DNA of 64,000 nt from Sipunculus nudus (GCA_026874595.1 CM049312.1:53757429-53821428), one strand, 5' to 3'. Counted from the first letter of the stretch, positions 33,161 to 52,518 are shown. A program made the numbers and translations. Notes: generated by a model not told the origin, from the sequence alone.

Positions 33161-36100
33161 ATCTATATCCGATGGTCTTTACAGATGAAATACAAACAGA
33201 TGAACGGGTTATCACGGCCAACTGTCAGCTGGTTCACCTGAAATCAACAACAAACCGGGCTCAGCCGTTGTGACCCACGCTATCCAAACGGCTTGAGTTG
33301 TGTATGTTTCCGGTTCAGTGCGCGGGGTCATGACCCGAGAGAGGCCCTCTTGGGGTTTTTCAAATTATTAAGTATTGTACAAATCGTCCTTTGCTTTCGG
33401 TGTTCAAGCCAGGTCCCATGGATAAAAAAAAATCCAGGATTTTTTATATAGAGCCAGGATTATTTTTTATCTCATTTGGGTTGTTTTCTCAAAAATTATG
33501 ATTTTATTGGGTTTTTACTTTTAAAATGCAGGTGAATAAAGTTAAATATTATTTCCAAATCTTCACATCTTCAAGGCTTAAGTAATTCCCATACATAAAA
33601 GATAGGAAAAAATAAAATACGCGTTTTAGAGCATATCTTTACAATCCAATATGCTGAAAATGGAATTATGTTTTGTACCATAAATGGCAGAGAAATATCG
33701 ATTCAAAGTTAAAAAATTTAAAACAAATATTTTTCAATGGTTTAATATTCAACTAGATTTTGAAAATCCCAAAATTTTCATACAACACATATCTATCTGA
33801 ATTTAATATGCACATGTCAAATGGTTTTCACAGCAAATATTAAGGCAATTGGCTATTAAAGAAAAACTGACAAAATATTCAAAAAGATTCGGAAGACATG
33901 CAGTCCTGAGACTTTTATGAGTAATTCGAGTGATGGAGATTAACACATACGTATACCCATAGGTCGATCTATAGGGAGCACAGGGGCCACGTGTCCCCCT
34001 TTAAAGCTTTTTATTGTGTGTGTGTGTGTGTGTGTGTGAGGGTGTGTGTGCTGATTAACATATATAAACAGCGCGCAGGCGCGGATCCCGGGGGGGGGGG
34101 GGGTCAACGCTAGTGTAGATATACATTGGGTCATTATGGTCCTGGCGCGGGCGTCCATTTCAGTCAAATAGTATTGCATCGATAAATGTTATAATAGACA
34201 TCACTTTTTTCCCCTTCCCATTAACTATTTCTTCCCTATAAAATATATATCCCCCTTTTCAGTCATTCTTTCGTTTGACAGAACTCAAAGCAACCCAGGC
34301 CCAGTGGATGAAAACGTGTACAGTTACCTCTCGGTCAGTGGACCGGTAAAATGATAAAACCAATTTTTGCCGCACGTCAAAATCGGCCTAGTATGTCCCC
34401 GGCTTGAAATGTGCCATTATTTGCACGGTATATGGACATCTAAACACATGGCTTGTTATATTTGCTCGAGACGTTTGATTTTTTTTCTAGAGATGCTGAG
34501 TGAAGCGATTGTTTCGTCTTACCCTGCATGGCCTTGTGGCCCCCGTGTGACCAAATCCCGGATCCGCCACTCTTAAACGGTACACATTTAAGCTGGGGCA
34601 AGATATATATATATATATAAATTCTCCGGGTGTTAGCTCAAAACATCCAATGAACATAAACATAGAAGAGATACAACGCCAACATTTCAATCAATCACAT
34701 TATGTAGATAACATACAGACTGTTGCATAATTTTCTGCTAAATATATGCATAAGAGCATTATTGCTCTATCGAAGGCTGAAGAGGTATCAAGCCATACAG
34801 GAATTTTAACCTCTAATTTTTAGCAATATCAAGTAAATATCCTTAAAGAAATTAGTATGAATTCATGAACAGCACATTTAATAATTACAGTAAGCACGCA
34901 ATGTAACGAGCCTCTAAAAGAGCCGAGGCCAGATATAAACTATACTAGGATTGATAATACCTAAAATTAAATTTATGTAAATGTATGGTAAATAATACAT
35001 TTTAGGGTATTCGGAGCAATATTTCAAATGTCGGATAAAAAAAGCTAGGTTTTTGCCGGGAGTATAGGGAAGGGGTGTCCCAAACCACCAAAACCCTAGC
35101 TCTGTGTATCTGAACTTAGTTCAGCATCTTTCGGTCCAGCCATTAACAGGATACATGATACTGACCCGGAGAGATCTTGGTAAAACATCATGACAGGTCC
35201 TGCAGAAATCTCCTGCTTGGCAAACTTAGTATATTAGCTCCGTGACCACCAAGAAAGTTACATTTTCTGAATGTTAAAGGCTGTTGAACAAAATATATAA
35301 TAACAGCTCAAGGAAATAAAATAATTTATTTACCCCACATGTGTACCACCCTGCTTGCAGATTTTGGACAATATTGCAACACACACAGTTATAATGAAGG
35401 TCACCTTACAGGTTTTATGTTTCACCAAAATCAGTCAATTTGGAGCACAAAATGATGAAACAAAGCTCCAGTTTCCCAATAAAATGAAGCAAAGATTGCC
35501 TCGAAATTTACCGCGCTTATTCATTTTTATAGCTCGACCTACTGTATTTGAATACTATAATGCCATCTAAATGTTGAATGGTTTATACGGAAATTCAAGA
35601 TTGTTACTGAGACTGGCACCTGAATTTTATGTAACGGTAAACTCTGCACTCTTACATGTGACTTGTCATAAATTACTATGGAATGATTCTCTCTGTCAGA
35701 CCTGAAATTCCTTTTTAGTATGGAAATATTTACAAAAACATAGGCTAAATACAGTTCTTGGTAAATATGAATAACAAAATCGAGGTATCACTCTAATTAG
35801 TCAATCGGAGTAAAAATCCAAAATACAGCTGCAATCTTTAAATTAAAAATTAATTCACTGAATCCCTTGAAAATTGCATAATTCATTTCTTATGAGATAG
35901 TAGTTCTCTCTGTGATTTTAAGACTGACATCCCAGAGTCATGTGAGAGTTTTACACCTGAACAATTATGGTCCATTAAGCCTTCAACATCTCAGTAATTA
36001 ATGCATATAATTGATAATAATATGCTATATATGTGACTCTTGGATATCTTTACAGACTGAAAAATGCTATAGTAGCACCACCTTTTTTTCATACATATGT

Positions 36101-36273
36101 ATATTTGCAGATTCGATGGCTAGGCTTATACAAATAACATTCACAGATTTTATATCAAATACTTTGCATTTTACGATCACAATAAAATAATGTACTTCTA
36201 TCAAACATACGTTCCAATGAATTTGCAAAGTATTAGTCCAAATACATCTTTTAAAAATTGGACTAACATTGAT
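33161..36273. other. Left half of the region between the two divergent membrane-protein genes
   Basis: The first 200 bases upstream of the paralog A start are richer in CG (GTGCGCGGGGTCATGACCCG at about 33320) and are the likely promoter side. Beyond that there is a TG microsatellite (34016-34048), a G-run at 34089-34105 and GGATCCGCC remnants at about 34550. No gene was recognised. Confidence 0.45.
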
Positions 36274-36324
36274 GAAATTTCTACGGAGCCCGGGAGACGA
36301 CATGCATGGTGAAAATTATTTATT

Positions 36325-36543
36325 AATTCGTGCGCACGAATTACTAATCCGTGCGCACGAATTACATATACGTGCGCACGAATTTCTAGGTGTGAAAAAT
36401 ACATTTCAAAGATGGAAAAAATATTTATTAATTCGTGCGCACGAATTAGTGAACAATGAGAACAGCTCTCTTATGTTGCTGGCTCAATATACTCATTGGC
36501 TACTAATTCTAGCGCACGAGTTATTAATTCGTGCGCACGAATT
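36325..36543. repeat. Cluster of AATTCGTGCGCACGAATT palindromes
   Basis: Six perfect or near-perfect copies begin near 36325, 36346, 36367, 36430, 36504 and 36526; three are the exact 18-base palindrome. Two further variants lie at 37927-37967 in the right arm. The open frames with repeated IRAHEL are translations of the palindrome. Confidence 0.9.
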
Positions 36544-36829
36544 ACTAACCAGTGAGAAGCAAGCACACATCGACTATGTCTATAGGCACAGGCTGGCAGT
36601 TTCAGCGGGCACACACGGTTGTCAAAATGGAGCCTAGCGCCTTCCGACAGTTCCATGACTTTCTACCTTGGAAAATTCGGAACTCTGTATTTTGAAAATA
36701 GAAAGGGCTTTAAGCGATACTTAAAGAATATAAATATAAAACTCACAGACCCAGTTGCCGTGTATGGTGGAAAATTTCTAAGGCTTTCTCTGGTAAAAAA
36801 AACAACAACCTACCTTATCATGGTTGGGG

Positions 36830-37290
36830 CATAATGGTAACATAATTACAGACAAAGCCGATCAGGCTGAAATTTTTAACAGTTATTTTGCTTCACAAAG
36901 TAACAACAGTTACAGTTCTCAATCGCCATTTGACGATGATGCTAAATTGCAAATTACACATTAACTAGGTGAAATGAACTTCACAGAACTTCTCATGACA
37001 TATTTGGGCTTCGCTTTCCTGAAGGAACACATAAACATGATATGTTTGAAAGCCAATCAGCGTTTGGAAATTTTGAAAAAAATTTTCATTCTAATTCTCT
37101 ATGAAAGTTTTAGATCGTATGTACAAATCATTAATACGTTTAGTACTGGAGTGTGGTGTTTTAATATTTAACAATTGCATGTTCTGTCTCGACATCCAGC
37201 ATTGGAGCTATATATATGGTGAAAGAGCTATAATGGTCAAGTATAAAAATAAGAAGAGAGGTGGCTATACAATGCACATTTTATGAAATG
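36830..37290 (+). pseudogene. Decayed LINE reverse-transcriptase fragment
   Basis: One frame reads DQAEIFNSYFASQ, a phrase typical of the region before the reverse-transcriptase core of CR1/Jockey-type LINEs. Further on are EHINMICLKANQRLEIL and, in a shifted frame, DRMYKSLIRLVLECGVL, matching the end of the reverse-transcriptase domain. Stops and frameshifts interrupt it and the catalytic core is missing, so it is inactive. Confidence 0.7.
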
Positions 37291-38170
37291 ATCAATTGAT
37301 TAGCTCGAGATTATCTGCTAATATATTAACTCAAACTCTGTCTCATGCTCCGCCCTATATATACAGTCCGCGCAAATCGCATTTGCTAAAGATACCGAGG
37401 TTCACACGGAAAGACGCGTCTCTTTTTTTACTTCCAATTTTCTTTTCTTTCCTTTCAATAGCCTGCAAACTTTGGGACAGTTTCCTATAATTCAGTCTAC
37501 TTCAATCGATTCCTTTAAGGAAAATGTTCGTGACTATTAATTTAAACCCTGCATCTCGAGAAATATACAGTTATTATTGCGAAAATCATCATCAACATGA
37601 AATTATCCATACTCGGTTACGACTATAGGTGCCAGTTGCTTAAATCAATACCTATTTTTTATTGGAAAGAATGATGGTTTTAATCTAATTGATAAGCTCG
37701 ATATGGACTGAGACGTTTATTTTTATTGTATTACACCTACCCGTAATAATATATGTATAAGTATCAGTGTATGTGAAATGTCAACATTTATATATACATT
37801 CATGTTAATTTTTCACTTTCTTTTAATTTATATGAAGGAGAGCAGTTGCATTAGCCTTATCAGCTACTTTGTTATCCTATTGAAATAAATATTTTTATAC
37901 CTTGGAAATATATTTTTTACACCTATAATTCGTGCGCACGGATAAGTAATCCGCGTGCGCACGAATTAATAAGTATATTTCACGATGTCGTCTGCTGGGT
38001 TCCGTAAATTTCAGTGCAAAAGGTCTGTTTTGAGTGACATTTATACAGAAGCACGAATTTATCAGAAGTTTACAAGGATAGTTTCGAAATTTGTATTTTT
38101 TATGTAGATCTTACATTGATTAATTTTATGACCATGGCGGGGGGGGGGGGGGGGGGGGGGGGAGGTTTAA

Positions 38171-38327
38171 CAACGCCGATCAGGCTGAAATTTTTAACAG
38201 TTATTTTGCTTCACAAAGTAACTATACAGTTACAGTTCTCAATCGCCATTTGACGATGATACTAAATTGCAAATTACACATTAACTAGGTGAAATGAACT
38301 TTCCAGAACTTTTCATGTCATATTTGG
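38171..38327 (+). repeat. Second copy of the LINE segment at 36851-37007
   Basis: About 155 bases nearly identical to 36851-37007 (GCCGATCAGGCTGAAATTTT through TTTGACGATGATNCTAAATT). It lies just outside the right end of the inverted-repeat element, after a G-run at 38139-38162. This implies a local duplication or two separate copies of the same LINE. Confidence 0.85.
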
Positions 38328-38852
38328 TTAACCTGAACTTTTTTTAGACTTGCTAATATCATGCAGCTTGCATGTTTTTTGGCACTATATATATGAGTCT
38401 GATTATACCAGGGATTTGGCGCGAAGTAAATACTGTTCATCATTATATACTAAGGCGATGATTGAAAAGCATGCATTCGCAAAAACACATATATAGTAAT
38501 CACCTTGTTTTTTACGTTTGTCCATGCATCAGTGAAGCAATTTTTCGCAGACCGCAGACCAATTGCAGACCGGTCTAATATCTAACATTCTTTCACAATA
38601 TTAAAATATATTCTAATAACCAAGAGAGGCTATGCGCCTTCAAATTTCAGACTCCTTTTATATCCAACATAGCTGTCAGGCAAATATATTCAAAACTCTT
38701 GTATATTATATCAATAATTAAATATTGCCGTGATTTTACTGACTGATAGTCCTTATAAAATTATTTTGGATGCTATACTTCAGACCAGTTTATGACACCA
38801 AACATGATACCAGATAGCTACAATTTTAATTGAATAACGGGTAATATTATTA

Positions 38853-38887
<35 letters not shown>

Positions 38888-38893
38888 TTATTC

Positions 38894-38943
<50 letters not shown>

Positions 38944-39750
38944 TTTAGAAGTAAATAATGGGTCAAGTATTTTAGATAATCTTGTCCCTGCCAAATTCTA
39001 GAACCAAATACCTATGAAATAATTATTCTGTAAGAGGATGCGAGCTGTTAAAAGTTTTAACATAAGCGTAACAATTCTTTTAAGCAAGAGAAAAAATCAT
39101 TTTTTCTTGCTGAAACTGAGCTTGATTTATATTTTTTAGATTAAATCTGGCAACATCATAGAAATAACTGTCATGTCATATTTTATATTTTATTGAGCAA
39201 AGTATTTGTATATATTTCCTTGTGTTTCGTTTTATGACACTGTTTCTAGTAGAGTATAAATGCACGTCGAAAGGACTTTTATATTGCACATGAAAATGAC
39301 CTTGCATGCATGGCTTTCCTTGTCAGATGCTTTTGGTAAGGAAATATTTTCAAAAATTTTAAGAATTTTTTTTTAGATTTGTTATATTAATTTTATGACT
39401 TAAAAGGTCAAAGATTAATGGCAATATTTTATTCAATTACTAGATGACCCATACACCATTAGATCTATGCATGGTTTTGAAATGATATATTGACATTGCA
39501 TGATCTGATATAGAATAACAACAGAGCTGTATTTCTTCTTGCGTTGCTTGCCTCTATATAATATATATATATATATATCTATAGAGATATTTTGAAAATC
39601 GTTTGGTTGGTTCCACGGCTCATGCAGTTTACAAATTCCTGAAATACTTGAAATGGGACACAGCCAAAAAACACAAAACATATTGATTTTTTCTCACCAA
39701 TCTTGAGAAAAAGGCCAAATTTGTATTCATGCCATTTAATAATACTAATT
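38328..39750. other. AT-rich intergenic stretch with an ATT microsatellite
   Basis: The (ATT)n run occupies about 38850-38943 and a TA run lies at about 39560-39580. No gene was recognised. Confidence 0.6.
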
Positions 39751-39754
39751 CCCC

Positions 39755-39855
39755 GAAATGCCCCCCCCCCCCCAAGCGCCGCACGGGGCTCACCGCTCCT
39801 ATACCGCCCCCCCCCCCCCCCCCCCCCCCCCGCTATAGGTACGCCACTGATCACT
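39755..39855 (-). repeat. C-run repeat remnant
   Basis: Two C-runs (39761-39773 and 39807-39832) enclose a GCGCCGCACGGGGCTCACCG segment, ending GGTACGCCACTGATCA. It resembles the other G-run remnants of the window. The run lengths may be unreliable in assembly. Confidence 0.5.
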
Positions 39856-40159
39856 GTTCAAAGGCTTTCTCTAACAATCTATGGGTGAGTTTAATAAGAG
39901 TTTGATACCTTTGTTAAGGCTGAAATTGAGGTGTTCTATCTACAAACTTTCATGTGCATAATTATTAATTACCCGCGTAACAATTTGAAAGGATTAAGAT
40001 TGTTGCTCTTCATGATCTTGTACTGCCTTTTGATACTGCACTCCATTCATTATAATATAGTTATTATAATTGACGGTGATACCATTCGACTTTTGTCAAG
40101 CTTATTTCTCTGCAGCAACACTTGAAAAAATTGAAGTCGCTAATAGTGTATGCATTTAT

Positions 40160-40509
40160 AGTGATTTGGAATGGATTTCTCGCCAACCCGCACGGGCCGT
40201 ACGCGTGACGCCCCGTGGTGTCCGTTTTTCATGGGAATTCCAGACAGGGAAGTTTTCTACTTAACATCTGAAAATGACGTTGACATTTCATGAATCATTT
40301 AGGTTATACTTGCAAACATATGGCTCTTTCGATATGTGCACTCTTCAGCTTAGCTAGCTCCCGCAAGGAGCCCCTCTAGTTACGGGCTTTCCCCGCCAGG
40401 TGTCAGCAGTTCGCGTCTGTTTTGGCGTCAATTTCAATCGGCCGTTACGAGTGACCTCATCTCCTGGTGATCAAAAGGATTCCGAGGGTCCCTTCAGCGG
40501 TTTGTCAAG
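40160..40509 (+). promoter_or_regulatory. Likely promoter and 5' UTR of paralog B
   Basis: A GC-rich patch stands out from the AT-rich surroundings (GCACGGGCCGTACGCGTGAC at about 40190). It runs close to the start codon. No clear TATA box lies directly upstream of the ATG. The transcription start cannot be placed from sequence. Confidence 0.35.
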
Positions 40510-46953
<6,444 letters not shown>

Positions 46954-49176
46954 GGATCAGGGATCACGGTCACAAGTAGCTGTCTGCCTGAACTGTAGAC
47001 TTCAAAGGTGTAAACTCATCTTGCTAAACACAGTATGTTTTGGTAGTTTTAGGCCAAATATTCCAAATTTTTGGTTTGCAAACATTTAATGGAGAGCCTG
47101 AGGGGGATGGAAGACTAAAATTTTCTTTTTCAAAAGTTTAACTGTCAAACAGTTGTGTTATATGTAAAAATTGCCATGCACAAAAGTCATAAATATGACC
47201 TTATATCAGTTGCAACTCTGAACCAAGAGACCAGTGGGCCTTAAAGCTCAGCTTGAATCTCTAACCAAAAAAGGTCAAGGCTATACGGCAACTATCATAC
47301 ACTGCTTCAGGTCTGTTGACTTTTGCCCTGCTTTCATTTATAGTAACAGGTTAAAATCATATCCTGAGAACCAGTCTGTATTATAAGTTACCTTTATTGA
47401 TGGCTGCTAATAGGTGCTAATTCTATTTTAGAGGGTTTGTTAACCCAACAAAAAAAATCTGGCCTCAACTCCACTTTCATACTTGAAGATTTCACATCTT
47501 TTGTCCTATCTTTGATATGTTGTTACAAAGTTCCCATGTAGCAACGGCTGACCATTCAGGACATGGAGAAGTTTTTCTATGTTTTACATTGCCACTTGTT
47601 TTTATACATTCACTGTGAAAAAAAATGATCTGGTCATCAAAGAACAAAAAAATACACATGCTCCTACCACTGGTTCTTTAAACTGTAAAAAATCATTTTG
47701 TGGGAAGACTAGTTATGTAATGGTTCACCAGTTCACTGAATACTTCGTGATACAAATCGATGAATCAGTCTTGTCATATAAATTGATACAGTGATGATTA
47801 CCGTACTCATTATTCGTTGGAAGGCAACATTGAAACTTAACATTTAAAAAATTTACAGCATATGATTGGTTGAATTAAAAAAAATTAAATTTATTGATAA
47901 ATTTCATTAGAATTTTTGTTATATTTCTCTGAGCAAGGAAGAATATTGGTATAGAATCTAAATTGTAATACACCTTATTAAATATTTGTATTGTGTTATG
48001 TATTTTATTGTAAATGAAGTGTCACGATACTGATATATGATGTATTGTTACATCTCTAGTGAAGAAATTTATACATACATATATATATATAGATATAGAT
48101 ATAGATATATGTTTCTGTTACCTTTATGCATGTAAAAGATATAGATAGGATTTTTCTAAATAAGTTTCAGTGTTTCTTAGAGAAATGTGATGAAAGAAAA
48201 ATTTGTAACCTTCATGGTTACAGGTAACATATTGCATATCCTGGATAGTGCTTCATGGAAGACATCTGATATCAAATTGTCCCCATCATCAATATAATAC
48301 TTCAGTCAGATTAGTGATAGCTTGCTCTGTCAGTTATAATGCCTTTTGTTTCTTATTAATCTTTAGATAAGATGTCATCCTTATAGGCATCAACAGATTC
48401 ATAAATGTCTGGTCTTGCCAAACATCACCTAAGCCTATTCCAGTATGTCTGCCATGTAGGGCTGTAATGAATCTCCAGTGTACCAATACATCATGATTCA
48501 AGTCAAGTAATGAATCAGTATCATCAGATATTCCTCTGTTGATACAATGATTTAATGATATATCACCATCCAACAGAACTGCAGACATTTAACTAGTGAC
48601 CTCCAACATTTAATAGCAGTCAGCAACCCAGCATGTGTAAAGCTAAACATCATTGGCTGAAACTCGGCTATTCAGCATGTGATTGGCTAACATCTGCACA
48701 GTTAAGCCAATTGAAGGGACTGTCTCCTTATTCATGAAGTATGGAGGTAGTGGCAGATTGAACTTTAACAAAAAAGAGCAAGGACTTCTATATAAACTCT
48801 GATACTACCAATATGTATCGTATCATATAGTGATTCAGGTGTCGTGATGCATATCGTAATATGAGATACTGTATCGTTACAGCCCTTCTGCCAAGTGTTC
48901 TTGTTGTGCTTTTTATCAAGTAAAGAGGAATGCATAGCCTTTAGCAGTAATGTCGGTATATCATCAAGTTAGTTTGAGGGGTGGCATACTTGAAACTTTG
49001 TACTGTAAATGTGAAATCTAGCTTATGGAACTAGTGCTGCAAGCCTCTCTTAAAGAAAATACCTTTTGTTGTCTAATGAAATAGGTAAGATAGCTATTGC
49101 CTAAAGATAAGTAGGGTTGGTGATGTAGGGATTGTAGTGCATTTGTCATTATGTTTGTACATGTCTTGTGAATAAA
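46954..49176 (+). other. 3' UTR region of paralog B with a candidate poly(A) signal
   Basis: No other coding exon is seen. AATAAA at 49171-49176 lies in a suitable context (CTTGTGAATAAAGTATC) but would imply a 2.2-kb 3' UTR. A nearer signal may be used. The region contains the MITE at 48458-48886. Confidence 0.4.
48458..48886. mobile_element. 429-base MITE with AGGGCTGTAAYGA termini
   Basis: The left end AGGGCTGTAATGAATC pairs with the right end, whose reverse complement is AGGGCTGTAACGATAC. The flanks TCTGCCATGT and TCTGCCAAGT form a 10-base target duplication with one mismatch. The right half contains TATCGTATCATATAG-type repeats, typical of this widespread kind of element. It has no coding capacity. 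Confidence 0.75.
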
Positions 49177-49569
49177 GTATCAGTCTTTACTGTTAGGAGT
49201 TAGCGAAGGAAATACCAGCTGACAATACAATCATGTTTTGTGCCATCAAATTCTATTCTTGTCAACATGTGAAACATTGGTCATCTCAAGAGAGGAAACA
49301 AAGCTGTTCTAACATGTACAGTCATGCTGTGAAATGCGTTGTTTAGAACATTTATTATTCTCTTTTGATGCTGCTAAACTGATCGGCATAATGGGTTGGT
49401 TTTGAGAAAGAAATCTGCCATTTTTTATTGCTCATGTCTTACACAGAATATTTATATTTTATATATGGAACGTGTTAAGAAGACAATAATAAAACTAACC
49501 CCCTTTGCGGGGACTTCTTGGAGAAACCTTGTGTCTTTTGCGTCAACTTGACTGCATGAACCCAGAAGC

Positions 49570-49740
49570 ATATACCTGGGGGGGGGGGGGGGGGTCGTCC
49601 CCCCCCCCCATTTTCAGCCGAAGCAACCTTTTTTAAGGGTTTCAGACCAATTTTGGCCCCCCTTTCCCGGACCTGAGGTTTTATCATAGTCCTAGGTTGG
49701 ACCCCCATTTGTCTTAATCCTGGATCCGCCTCTGGAACCA
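49570..49740 (+). repeat. G/C-run repeat remnant ending in CTGGATCCGCC
   Basis: A run of G is followed by a run of C. Then come AAGCAACCTTTTTTAAGGGT, TTTCCCGGACC and ATCCTGGATCCGCCTCTGG. The minus-strand 88-residue frame across it is not a gene. Confidence 0.6.
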
Positions 49741-50019
49741 TTCACCATGTGGCAGGTGTAGTCAGCATGGGTGTTTGTAGTCAGCGAGACTGATGAACGT
49801 GCATTCAAGTGACTTGTGCAGTCAACATGTTGGATGTGCAGTTACCTGGCCATGTGCAGTCAACGTGTTAGTCAGCTAGCTAGTTTGTGCGTTTAAAGGA
49901 TGTTTAGTTATATCATTTTCGTTATCTGATGTAAAACACTATGGAACTGAAATCTGCGAATTGTAAACTTAGCACAAACTTGGTTTGCCAACAGAAAACA
50001 CGTAGCTGGCTGTATATAT

Positions 50020-50195
50020 TAGGGACGGATCGAGGATTTTGGAAAAAGGAGGGGTCCAACCCAAGAGGATTCAGGACGAAACTTAAAAAATAAGGGCCCA
50101 AGTCAGCAAAATAATGACCCGAAAGCCTTACAACAGGTTGAAAAAGGGGGAGGGTGGTCAGGACTCTCCCCCGTCTGTGTCCGCTTCTGTATATA
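50020..50195 (-). repeat. Reverse-orientation copy of the GGATCCGCC-type remnant
   Basis: Its reverse complement contains TTGGACCCCTCC and CGATCCGTCC in the same order as the copies at 32025 and 49570, but diverged. Confidence 0.5.
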
Positions 50196-50799
50196 TACAA
50201 TTTTAGTATATTGTAAACAAAAATGACTAAAAATAGAGAAGTATGATATCACGTGTAAAGATACAAATCTTCGATCTTATCTCATTCAAATCTAAACTTA
50301 AAGACACCTTTGTTAAAGATAGAAGTTTTCTTAATTGTTTAGTTGCCGTGGTTGAATTATTCGGAGTTTTTTTAAAAGGATCAGTATTTGCTGATTTCGA
50401 CGTCATCTGTGGAGAGAATTCCGATCGGTTCTGATTCACAAATGACTGCGAGCTTCTGTAGACTGTTTGAGCAACATGTACACGGTGTAGAAGACTTTGA
50501 AGTACAAGAAATTTAGATAAAGGATCGAATTAGTAAACAATAGGGGGTGGCGTATCAATATTAAACCGTAAAAAGTCAGTTGGAAAAGAAAAATTCATAG
50601 ATGTTCTTGTAATGCCACATCTTGGATTATTTTATCCAAGATTGTATATACTTTTTGTATCTACTACAGTTTTACCAATTTGTGAAAATTCAAATAAGGT
50701 AAATGGCTGAAGTGTGGCTTAATATATTGCGACTCTGTTTCCTAATCAATCTACGCCGTAATTTCCATTTACCACTGAGAGGCCAACCCCACTTTACCT

Positions 50800-51451
50800 A
50801 GCTACGTTTCCATAAGCGCGAGAGCAAATGCGAAAGCGAATATGAGTCGCGAGCCGTTCGCGGGTGTTTTTAGCGACGCGACACGCGATTTCTAGTCTTT
50901 TCTGTACAGGTCAATAAAGAAATTCAAGTTTTATTTGGTGAATTTTGTAGATTTTATCAAAGTGATTATTCTATAACTTAAGACAGGTTCGGGTCTTTAT
51001 TTATCTGAAAATAAAGAATATATATAGGCCTACATATTTGAAGTTTCTTTCCCTCTACGTCCCGCATTTCTTTTGTCACACTTTACAAACGATTTAAACG
51101 TCATTGTTGTTAAAGAGAGATGGCATCGTATACACGGGGGAGTGCCTTACATTTATTAATTCTACCAATCTATCCACATTACCATCAATAAACATCGTCT
51201 CTATCTTCATTCATGCTGGCTCTGCTTGAGGCACGTGCTTTAAACACAGGGAAATCCTCCCTTCGTGACGTCATTTAATGAATTCCCACGCGAATGTCCC
51301 AGGACAGGCCTCTTGACTCCCTACCCGGCGCCATAAAGAAAATCGCGCTCGTGTTCGCTCTCCCGGTTCCCCGCATATGGAAACGCTCTAGTTATATTAT
51401 CATAGAGGCGAATTTTATAACGCTCGCGTTCGCGCTTATGGAAACGCAGCT
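50800..51451. mobile_element. MITE with AGCTRCGTTTCCATAAGCGC termini
   Basis: The left end AGCTACGTTTCCATAAGCGC pairs with the reverse complement of the right end, AGCTGCGTTTCCATAAGCGC. Both then run into GCGA(A)CGCGAGC-type sequence. An inner diverged copy of the terminal motif (CATATGGAAACGCT) lies near 51380. It is 652 bases long and has no transposase. Confidence 0.75.
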
Positions 51452-51856
51452 TTATAGCGATCTATTGTCATAATAATTTATACTCAAAGGCCCCTGAAGA
51501 AATATTCGAATTTTATCGGAGCATTTGAAAAAAAAAAGGAGTTTATAGGAAAATTTTCAACCAATATTATGAGGAAAATATAGGAGTTTTTAACTGGAAA
51601 TCGTGTTTTACTTTGATACTTACCAGCGAGGGGCATCACAACATTCATTTTCTCATTCGACATACCAATTTGCGTCCTACCTTCATATCAACCTTCCAGT
51701 CACAATGTACAGCTGATTCTGTACTTATATTACTGTGACATCTACATGCGCAGTTCTTTAAAATAGCATAAGGTTTTCAATAATGAGACATCCAAAACTG
51801 GATTGTGAAATGGAGAAATATAAAAAAATATAGGGGATTAGGGCATCATTGTATGA

Positions 51857-51865
<9 letters not shown>

Positions 51866-51918
<53 letters not shown>
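51866..51918. repeat. (TA)n microsatellite
   Basis: Alternating TA run in otherwise featureless AT-rich sequence between the MITE and the hydrolase gene. Confidence 0.95.
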
Positions 51919-51925
<7 letters not shown>

Positions 51926-52518
51926 ATAGGAGATAAATTTTCATAACAAAATATGCGCATACATATGAAATAGGATTAGTAGAAGCCCGACTCCGTCATA
52001 CAGTATTTTATATATATACACGTTACATTTCACCAACTGTTTTCCAAAATACTATAATGATATTGAACCTTTATATTGTTTTTTTTCTGTACTTTAATCG
52101 TTGTGCTAATTATTAACTTTACCGTATGATGTTTATGCCGAGGTAACACTGTATACTGGAAGACTTGTTCCTGAAAGTAGTTCCACGGCTATTCCATTTA
52201 ACTTTCAAAACATGTTTCTGAAGCCACACACTTTGTTAAAACAATCATTTCAAATTTAATCATGCTTTTATATGAAAATAAACATGCTGCCTTAGTATAC
52301 ACGATGAAATAAAGTCTGACTGACAAGATTTTAAAATTTATAATCCTTCGATATCATAATTATCCCCAACATGTTGAGGGTTTGTGCGCGTTTTCTTAAT
52401 AATGTCTTTTGCTAACCAGTTACCATAAAAGTTCATCTCCGTAATCGAGTGGAGTAAGAATAAAGATATGTTCACCCGTTTTGTTAAGCAATTATTACTC
52501 CAAATAATATACTGACAT

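Larger units (their letters stand above)
36274..38012. mobile_element. Element with about 150-base terminal inverted repeats built on GTGCGCAC palindromes
   Basis: The left end (GAAATTTCTACGGAGCCC, AGACGACATGCATGGTGAAA) pairs with the reverse complement of the right end (GAAATTTACGGAACCCAGC, AGACGACATCGTGAAA). Both arms then run into TTATTAATTCGTGCGCACG. The similarity continues through further palindrome copies to an AATATTTATT segment. The interior holds decayed LINE sequence (36830-37290) and AT-rich DNA. No transposase is seen. It could be a foldback-type DNA element or an inverted duplication. Confidence 0.6.

Noticed and set aside
36269-36637. 122-residue frame with IRAHEL repeats
   Set aside because: It is a translation of the GTGCGCAC palindromes; the minus strand reads a similar repeat because the motif is self-complementary.
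39755-39855. Long C and G homopolymer runs (also at 38139, 46030, 49580) as functional G-quadruplex sites
   Set aside because: Most belong to dispersed repeat remnants and their length may be an assembly artefact; nothing ties them to gene ends.
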